Shown here: positions 58,427-64,000 of the stretch, piece after piece
Layout: every line of letters begins with the position of its first letter
Position numbering within the stretch: position 1 is the first letter of the stretch
Origin: Rhodanobacter denitrificans
Lineage (GTDB): Bacteria > Pseudomonadota > Gammaproteobacteria > Xanthomonadales > Rhodanobacteraceae
DNA: 64,000 nucleotides
Direction: 5' to 3'
Assembly (NCBI RefSeq): GCF_003335105.1
Contig: NZ_QFWQ01000005.1
Span: 186,001-250,000 of the forward strand
The notes under the pieces: model-generated
What the model was told of the DNA's origin: nothing
Seen by the model: only the letters and a program-made list of their open reading frames with translations
Database searches by the model: none
Program-made: the position numbers and the translations under genes

Positions 58427-61267
58427 TTATTCCGCAGAGTGGTCGGTGCCGATCGCAGCGGTCAGTGCCTGTTCGACGAGTGCCGCCTGTTCGGCGACGT
58501 GGGTGTTGTGGTGGCCGGCGGCCGGCGCCGGCGAGCGTGCACGTCCCGCGTAGGAGAGGCTGTGCTTGGCTCCGATGCAGGCCTGCAGGTGGTGGCGGAT
58601 CTGGAACCAGGCGCCCTGGTTCATCGGCTCTTCCTGGCACCAGACGACTTCCCTGGCCGACGGATACTTGTCCAGCTCGGCGCTGACCTCGGCACGCGGG
58701 AACGGGTAGAGCTGCTCCACGCGCACGATCGCCACCTCGGCGAGGTTGCTCTTTTCGGCTTCCTCCAGCAGGTCGTAGTAGACCTTGCCGGAGCACAGCA
58801 CCACGCGCTTGACCTTCTTCGCGGCCAGCTCGCGATGCTCGCCGATCACCAGCTGGAAGCTGCCGTTGGCCAGCTCGTCCAGCGTGGACACCGCCAGCTT
58901 GTGGCGCAGCAGCGACTTCGGCGTCATCACGATCAGCGGCTTGCGCGCGGCGCGCAGCATCTGCCGGCGGATCATGTGGAAATCCTGCGCCGGCGTGGTC
59001 GGCACGCAGACCTGCATGTTGTCCATCGCGCACAGCTGCAGGAAGCGCTCAAGGCGCGCGGAGGAGTGCTCCGGACCCTGGCCTTCGTAGCCATGCGGCA
59101 ACAGCAGCACCAGGCCGCACAGGCGATTCCACTTTGCCTCGCCGGAGCTGATGAACTGGTCGATCACCACCTGCGCACCATTGGCGAAGTCGCCGAACTG
59201 GGCTTCCCAGATATTGAGCGTGTCGGGATCGGTGGTGGAGTGACCGTACTCGAACGCCATCACCGCTTCCTCGCTGAGCAGCGAGTCGATCACCTCGACG
59301 TCGGCGCCCCCGCGCACGGTGGCCAGCGGCATCCAGGTGTGGCCGTCCTTCTGGTCGTGCAGCACTGCATGGCGGTGGAAGAAGGTGCCGCGGCCCGAGT
59401 CCTGGCCGACCAGGCGCATGTCATAGCCGCCCTCGACGAGGGTGGCGTAGGCGAGGTTCTCCGCGAAGCCCCAGTCGGCCGGCAGCTCGCCCGCGGCCAT
59501 CTTGCGGCGGTCGTCGTAGATCTTCGCCACGCGGGCCTGCAGGGTGAGGTCGGCCGGCAGGGCGAGGATCTTGCCGGCCAGCTCCAGCAGCTTCTGCTTC
59601 GGCACCGTGGTGTCGACCGGCATCGACAGCTTGCCGCCGAGGAAGCGGGCCCAGTCGACGTGGCCGTCGCGCACCGGCGCCGGGTCCAGCTCGGTCATCG
59701 GTGCGCCGGCTTCCAGGCGCGCGCGGTAGGCGTCGAACTGCTTGGCGGCTTCGCCCTCGGCCAGCACGCCTTCCTTCACCAGCTGCTGCTGGTACAGGTC
59801 GCGCGCGGTCGGGCGCTTGCGGATGATCTGGTACATCACCGGCTGCGTGGCGGCCGGCTCGTCGGCCTCGTTGTGGCCGTGGCGGCGGTAGCAGACCAGG
59901 TCGATCACCACGTCCTTGCGGAACTGCTTGCGGAACTCGTAGGCAAGCCGGGTCACCAGAATCACCGCCTCCGGGTCGTCGCCGTTCACGTGCAGCACCG
60001 GCGCGTTGACCATCTTGGCCAGGTCGGTGCAGTACATGGTGGAACGCGCGTCCTGCGGGTTGGAGGTGGTGAAGCCGACCTGGTTGTTGATCACGATGTG
60101 CAGGCTGCCGCCGATCCTGAAGCCGCGGGCCTGCGACATGTTGAACAGTTCCATGTTCACGCCCTGGCCGGCCAGCGCGGCGTCGCCGTGGATCAGCACG
60201 GCCACCGACTGCAGGTGCGCGGTGTCGCGGCGGCGGGTCTGGCGCGCGTGCACCGAGCCGGTCACCACCGGGTTGACGATTTCCAGGTGCGAGGGGTTGA
60301 ACGCCAGCGCTACGTGCACGCCGCCCTTGGGCGTCTTGACGTCGGCGGAGAAGCCCATGTGGTACTTCACGTCGCCGGAGTGGGCCGGATCGTCTGGATG
60401 GTCGAAGCGGCCCTCGAACTCGTCGAACAGGGTCTTCGGCGGCTTGCCCAGGATGTTGACCAGCACGTTGAGGCGGCCGCGGTGGGCCATGCCGATCACC
60501 AGCTCCTTGATGCCGTTGTCGCCGGCGGCGCGCACCACGTCGTCGAGCATCGGGATCAGGCTGTCCCCGCCTTCCAGCGAGAAGCGCTTCTGGCCGACGT
60601 ACTTCGTGTGGAGATAGCGCTCCAGGCCCTCGGCGGCGGTGAGGCCGTCCAGCACGCGCTGCTTGCCGGTCTTGTCCAGGCCGCTCTGGCCGGTGGCCTG
60701 CTCGAGCCGGCTGTAGATCCAGTTGCGCTGCTCATGGTTGCTGATGTGCATGAACTCGGCGCCGATCGTGCTGGCGTAGGTCTTCTGCAGGCGACCCAGC
60801 AGCTCGCGCAGCTTCAGGCGCTGGCCGCCGCCGGCGTAGTTGCCGGTGTCGAATTCGGTGTCGAGGTCGGCGTCGGAGAGGCCGTGGAAGGCGAGGCCGA
60901 GGTCCGGCGCGGGCATCTTCTCGGTCAGGCCGAGCGGGTCGAGCTCGGCGGCGAGGTGGCCGCGCGAGCGGTAGGCGGTGAGCAGGCGCAGCACGCCGGC
61001 CTGCTTGCGCGCGTGCTCGTCGCTCACCGGCGCGGCGGCGACGCCGTTGTGGCGCTGCTTCTGCGCCGCCTCGATGCGCGCGATGGCTGCGGTGTGGGAG
61101 ACGTCCCCCGATTCGCGGCCCTTGAAGGAGGCAAAGTAATTGGCCCATTCGGCCGGCACCGACGAGGCGTCGGCCAGCCAGGCGTCATAGAGGGATTCGA
61201 CGTAATCGGCGTTGCCGCCGGCGAGTTGGGAGGATTCGAAGAACTCGCGAATCAGGTTTGTAGTCAC
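58427..61267 (-). CDS. sucA: 2-oxoglutarate dehydrogenase E1 component
   Basis: A 946-residue thiamine-diphosphate enzyme decarboxylating 2-oxoglutarate in the TCA cycle. The N-terminal SSQLAGGNADYVESLYDAWL binds the complex. MAHRGRLNVLVNILGKPP and VCYRRHGHNEADEPAATQP are catalytic-core motifs. The C-terminal CQEEPMNQGAWF is also canonical. The start is GTG 61267 (MTTNLIREFF). First gene of sucA-sucB-lpdA. Confidence 0.97.
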   Translation of the reverse strand: MTTNLIREFFESSQLAGGNADYVESLYDAWLADASSVPAEWANYFASFKGRESGDVSHTAAIARIEAAQKQRHNGVAAAPVSDEHARKQAGVLRLLTAYRSRGHLAAELDPLGLTEKMPAPDLGLAFHGLSDADLDTEFDTGNYAGGGQRLKLRELLGRLQKTYASTIGAEFMHISNHEQRNWIYSRLEQATGQSGLDKTGKQRVLDGLTAAEGLERYLHTKYVGQKRFSLEGGDSLIPMLDDVVRAAGDNGIKELVIGMAHRGRLNVLVNILGKPPKTLFDEFEGRFDHPDDPAHSGDVKYHMGFSADVKTPKGGVHVALAFNPSHLEIVNPVVTGSVHARQTRRRDTAHLQSVAVLIHGDAALAGQGVNMELFNMSQARGFRIGGSLHIVINNQVGFTTSNPQDARSTMYCTDLAKMVNAPVLHVNGDDPEAVILVTRLAYEFRKQFRKDVVIDLVCYRRHGHNEADEPAATQPVMYQIIRKRPTARDLYQQQLVKEGVLAEGEAAKQFDAYRARLEAGAPMTELDPAPVRDGHVDWARFLGGKLSMPVDTTVPKQKLLELAGKILALPADLTLQARVAKIYDDRRKMAAGELPADWGFAENLAYATLVEGGYDMRLVGQDSGRGTFFHRHAVLHDQKDGHTWMPLATVRGGADVEVIDSLLSEEAVMAFEYGHSTTDPDTLNIWEAQFGDFANGAQVVIDQFISSGEAKWNRLCGLVLLLPHGYEGQGPEHSSARLERFLQLCAMDNMQVCVPTTPAQDFHMIRRQMLRAARKPLIVMTPKSLLRHKLAVSTLDELANGSFQLVIGEHRELAAKKVKRVVLCSGKVYYDLLEEAEKSNLAEVAIVRVEQLYPFPRAEVSAELDKYPSAREVVWCQEEPMNQGAWFQIRHHLQACIGAKHSLSYAGRARSPAPAAGHHNTHVAEQAALVEQALTAAIGTDHSAE

Positions 61268-61387
61268 GTCACCACCGGCAGGGAAGGGATGCTTGCGGCC
61301 ATCCGTGTGACCTTTGAGGTCGCGGCTTCCGTCCGGTTTTCAAGCCCGGCAGACCGCTCGTACGGATGACTGGGGAGAATCCCGACG

Positions 61388-61418
61388 ATTATAGCCTTTG
61401 GCTGCTGCGGCGCGGCAA
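61388..61418 (-). promoter_or_regulatory. Candidate promoter of sucA-sucB-lpdA
   Basis: On the minus strand, a perfect -10 TATAAT (61393-61388) with TTGCCG (61418-61413) 19 bp upstream. It leaves a leader of about 114 nt. The rest of the 287-bp gap to the GNAT gene shows no gene. Confidence 0.42.
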
Positions 61419-61554
61419 CCCGCGAACCGCCCGGAACGGGCTGCCGGCGGGCATTTCGACGATGGTCTAGGGCACGTTTTGCCGCAGGCTGCGGTTTCAT
61501 GCGGTTTGCCGCGCGGTCGGTGTCATCCGGGGAAGGCGCGGCGGCCCAGTCGGC

Positions 61555-62502
61555 TCAGAGATCCAGCGCCTGCAGCACGCTGGCGCGCTCGGAGCGCTCC
61601 CAGACTTCGTCGAAATGCTGCTGCAGCGGTACCTGGGCCGCACGGTCGAGGCGGGAGGCGCGGCCCTGCACGCGATCCGCCTCAGGCAGGAACAGGTAGC
61701 CGCCGGCGTCGTTGAGCAGGCAGGCCGAGGCGTAGGCGAGGTCGGCCTCCTCTACCGGCGTGCGGATCTGGATCGTACTGGACAGGCGCTGCGCCAGCGC
61801 GACCAGGCGGTGGTCGTCGCGCTGGGCCGCGGCCGGGTCGTGCAGCAGGATGCGGATCTGCGCAGCTCGGCCGGAGGTCGCGATGCGCCGCAGCTCGGCC
61901 AGTTCCTCCATGCCGGCGTAGCAGTCGTTTTCCAGCAACGGCAGGCGGATGCAGAGCCGGTGGCGGGCGTCGCGAAGCAGCAGCAGGCGCGCGGCGGCGA
62001 TCTCGCTGCGGCTGCCGGTGGGCAGGGCAATGCCGTCGCGCGGCGGCTCCTGCGGGCCGGCGGCGGCCAGTTCGAGGCGCATGGCCCGGTGCGGCAGGCC
62101 GGCATCCTCGAACTCGTCGCCGAATGCCACGAAACCCTGGCGCTGGTAGAAGCCGATTGCGCTGACCTGGGCATCCAGCGCCACCTGCGGCCAGCCCAGC
62201 GCGCGGGCACGTGCGAGCAGCTCGCGCAGCAGCGCCATGCCGACGCCGCGTCCCCGCCATGCCGGCAGCACCGCCATGCGGCCGATCTTGTGCTGCGGCG
62301 TGAGCCGGCCGCAGCCGATCGGCTGGCCGGCCTCGTCGCGCGCCAGCACGTGCCAGCAGTCCGCATCCAGTCCGTCGCGCTCGCGCTGTTCGGGGACTGC
62401 CTGTTCCCGGATGAATACGACCTCGCGCAGATCGAGCAGGGTGCTGCGCTGGTCGGCGCGTGACCAGTCGGCGATCTCGACGTGGAAGTCCTGCAGTTTC
62501 AT
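61555..62502 (-). CDS. GNAT family N-acetyltransferase with C-terminal domain of unknown function
   Basis: A 315-residue two-domain protein. Residues 1-145 are a GNAT fold: FIREQAVPEQRERDGLD, the acetyl-CoA loop AVLPAWRGRGVGMALL and VSAIGFYQRQGFVAFG. Residues 160-315 (SEIAAARLLLLRDARHRLCI to the end) are not an acetyltransferase. They resemble a phospholipase D-like or DUF7931-type module often fused to GNATs in this group. The start overlaps the roxA stop by 4 bp, so they are translationally coupled. Substrate unknown; a protein, perhaps ribosomal, is a guess from the neighbour. Confidence 0.85.
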   Translation of the reverse strand: MKLQDFHVEIADWSRADQRSTLLDLREVVFIREQAVPEQRERDGLDADCWHVLARDEAGQPIGCGRLTPQHKIGRMAVLPAWRGRGVGMALLRELLARARALGWPQVALDAQVSAIGFYQRQGFVAFGDEFEDAGLPHRAMRLELAAAGPQEPPRDGIALPTGSRSEIAAARLLLLRDARHRLCIRLPLLENDCYAGMEELAELRRIATSGRAAQIRILLHDPAAAQRDDHRLVALAQRLSSTIQIRTPVEEADLAYASACLLNDAGGYLFLPEADRVQGRASRLDRAAQVPLQQHFDEVWERSERASVLQALDL

Positions 62503-63692
62503 CGGCGGCGGGATTTGCGCGGCAGCAGGTGGCCATCGTTGACCAGGGCCAGCAACAGGGCCCGCCCGGTGGCGTCGGGCTTGCGGGCGATGGTGAGCGC
62601 GCGTTGCTCGCACAGCTGCTGCGCCAGTGCCGGCGTGGCCGGGTACGCCTGCCCGTTGGCATAAAGCGTGCAGCCGGACTTGCCGCGGCTCCAGGCCAGC
62701 CGCGACCAGGGGTGGCGCAGCAACTGGGCACCGGCATCGAGCTGCTTCGCGAGTGTGGCGTCGGTCAGCGGCTTGTCCGGTAGCGCCGGCACCTGCGCGC
62801 TGCGATAGCGGGTGATGAAGCGGCCGAACCAGTCGCGCAGCGCGTCGTCGCGCAGGGCCGCGGCGAACGGCAGCGCGTCCTTCAGCCGTTCGATCGCGGC
62901 GCGGTCGATTTCGCCGGCAGCGGTGGCCGGCTTGAGGTCCGGGTCGGCGTAGCGCAGTTCCTCCGGCAGGCGCTCGGCGATGTAGTCGGCCAGGTCGCCG
63001 GTCAGTTCGGCCTGGGAGGGCGCGCGCATGCCCACCGAAAACGTCATGCAGGGGCCGCCGAAGGCGACGCCGTCGTGCGGTACGCCCGGCGGCAGATAGA
63101 GCATGTCGCCCGGTTCCAGCAGCCATTCGTGGGTCGGCTCGAAATGCACCAGCTGCTTCAGCTCCACGCCGGGGCGGAACGCCTTCGGCGCCAGCGGATC
63201 GTCGCTGATCGCCCAGTGCCGCGACCCCAGGCCCTGCAGCAGGAATACGTCGTACTGGTCGACGTGGGCGCCGACGCCGCCGCCGGGCTCGGCGTAGGAG
63301 ACCATCACGTCGTCCACGCGCCAGCTCGGCAGGAAGCGGAAGTGCTGCAGCAGGTCGGCCACGTCCGCGTCCCACTTGTCGACATCCTGCACCAGCAAGG
63401 TCCAGTGGCTGTCGGGGGTACCGGCGAAGTCGGTCTCGTCCAGCGGGGCCGACTTGACCTGCCAGCGGTCACGCTTCTCGTCGTGCACGATCAGCCGCGC
63501 CAGCGCGGCCGGTTCGCAGGCCAGGCCGGCCAGGTCGTCCGGCTGCAGCGGCGGCTTGAAATCGGGGAACGCGTTGCGGATCAGCAGCGGGCGCTTCTGC
63601 CAATAGTCGCGCAGGAAACGGGCGGGCGGCATGCCCAGCGGCTGCTTCGCGGAACCGCGGACTTCGATCGGAAAGGAGGCTGGCTTGGTCAT
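62499..63692 (-). CDS. roxA: Ribosomal oxygenase (JmjC/cupin), 50S protein L16 arginine 3-hydroxylase type
   Basis: A 397-residue Fe(II)/2-oxoglutarate oxygenase of the YcfD/RoxA group, which hydroxylates an arginine of ribosomal protein L16. The iron ligands His143 and Asp145 (GAHVDQYDVFLLQ) and His206 (LPPGVPHDGVA) are visible. A C-terminal winged-helix-like region follows. The PPARFLRDYWQKRPLLIRNAF start is characteristic. E. coli YcfD has 373 residues. It needs 2-oxoglutarate, whose dehydrogenase is encoded just downstream, though this may be coincidence. Confidence 0.93.
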   Translation of the reverse strand: MTKPASFPIEVRGSAKQPLGMPPARFLRDYWQKRPLLIRNAFPDFKPPLQPDDLAGLACEPAALARLIVHDEKRDRWQVKSAPLDETDFAGTPDSHWTLLVQDVDKWDADVADLLQHFRFLPSWRVDDVMVSYAEPGGGVGAHVDQYDVFLLQGLGSRHWAISDDPLAPKAFRPGVELKQLVHFEPTHEWLLEPGDMLYLPPGVPHDGVAFGGPCMTFSVGMRAPSQAELTGDLADYIAERLPEELRYADPDLKPATAAGEIDRAAIERLKDALPFAAALRDDALRDWFGRFITRYRSAQVPALPDKPLTDATLAKQLDAGAQLLRHPWSRLAWSRGKSGCTLYANGQAYPATPALAQQLCEQRALTIARKPDATGRALLLALVNDGHLLPRKSRRR

Positions 63693-63726
63693 GCGCGCAT
63701 TGTAGCGACGACCGGTGGGGGCGATG

Positions 63727-64000
63727 TCAGTGCAGTGCCTTCACCACGTTGTTGAGCCCCAGCGCCAGCACCGCGGTGGCGGCCAGCAGCGTCGCGGCCC
63801 GCGCCGGCATGCGGCGGGCGAGCAGGGCGCCCAGCGGCGCGGCGGTCACGCCGCCGACGATCAGGCCGAGTACGGCCACGCCGTTGGTGGCGCCGACGTG
63901 CAGCAGAAAGCTGACGCTGGCGGCGGCGCTGACCACGGACTTGGCCAGGTGCACCGTGCCGATCACCGTGCGCGGCGTGGCGCCGCGGGCGACCAGGGTG
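63727..64000 (-). CDS. Sulfite exporter TauE/SafE family protein, C-terminal fragment (5' part off window)
   Basis: About 90 C-terminal residues, in frame to the window edge, of a multi-pass membrane protein. The stretch TLVARGATPRTVIGTVHLAKS, then three hydrophobic helices with GLIVGGVTAAPLGALLARRMP, matches the repeated half of TauE/SafE (DUF81) anion transporters. Substrate, usually sulfite, sulfonate or another organic anion, cannot be inferred. Confidence 0.85.
   Translation of the reverse strand, partial: TLVARGATPRTVIGTVHLAKSVVSAAASVSFLLHVGATNGVAVLGLIVGGVTAAPLGALLARRMPARAATLLAATAVLALGLNNVVKALH

Noticed and set aside
58439-61369. 976-residue plus-strand open frame opposite sucA
   Set aside because: Val/His/Gln-rich antisense frame with no recognisable motif; sucA is certain.

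Overview
The window is about 64 kb of GC-rich (roughly two-thirds G+C) chromosome that carries almost only housekeeping genes. Gene content, gene order and protein sequences point to a gammaproteobacterium of the order Xanthomonadales (Lysobacterales), most likely family Rhodanobacteraceae (Rhodanobacter, Dyella, Luteibacter type). The assignment rests on separate nuoC and nuoD genes, a native Gln at GyrA position 83, pilZ downstream of holB, and the fab and rimP-nusA-infB gene orders. It was not checked against a database. No prophage, insertion sequence, CRISPR array or genomic island is visible.

Layout. 1-2.4 kb: the 3' end of dnaX, then ybaB, recR and a HIT protein. 2.4-8.0 kb, minus strand: an Slp-type lipoprotein, a moxR / DUF58 / transglutaminase-like operon, and maf with a small membrane-anchored protein. 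8.15-20.1 kb, plus strand: yceD-rpmF, the fatty-acid cluster fabH-fabD-fabG-acpP-fabF, then pabB-pabC-mltG-tmk-holB, a PIG-L deacetylase and pilZ. 20.4-35.1 kb: a complete 14-gene complex I operon, nuoA to nuoN. 35.2-44.7 kb: initiator tRNA-fMet, then rimP-nusA-infB-rbfA-truB-rpsO-pnp, the classical transcription/translation/RNA-decay superoperon. 44.8-48.4 kb: a class III PHA synthase pair (phaE, phaC), mtnA and a GtrA-type membrane protein. 48.5-53.7 kb: gyrA, a peroxiredoxin, hsp20, cbpA and a PilH-type response regulator. 53.7-61.3 kb, minus strand: an AcuI-type reductase, a LOG-family protein and the 2-oxoglutarate dehydrogenase genes sucA-sucB-lpdA. 61.5-64 kb, minus strand: a two-domain GNAT protein, a RoxA-type ribosomal oxygenase and the end of a TauE/SafE transporter.

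Within blocks, genes are tightly packed, often with ATGA or TGATG overlaps that imply translational coupling. Several blocks are bounded by clear intrinsic terminators and sigma-70-like promoters.

I found no new multi-gene system. The least ordinary signals lie between genes. One is a family of about 65-bp two-hairpin repeats: three tandem copies between rimP and nusA, one between rpsO and pnp, one between sucA and sucB. Another is a shared pyrimidine-rich hairpin element directly in front of recR and rbfA. There is also a perfect 48-bp palindrome in the rpsO leader, a dRS3-like inverted pair and an extended inverted-repeat cassette around lpdA, and two promoters placed so that yceD and mtnA mRNAs would be leaderless. 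At protein level the notable points are a histone-H1-like tail on PhaE, a His/acid-rich loop in NuoL, Gln83 in GyrA, an Ala in the PIxGT motif of PabB, and the absence of plsX from the fab cluster.
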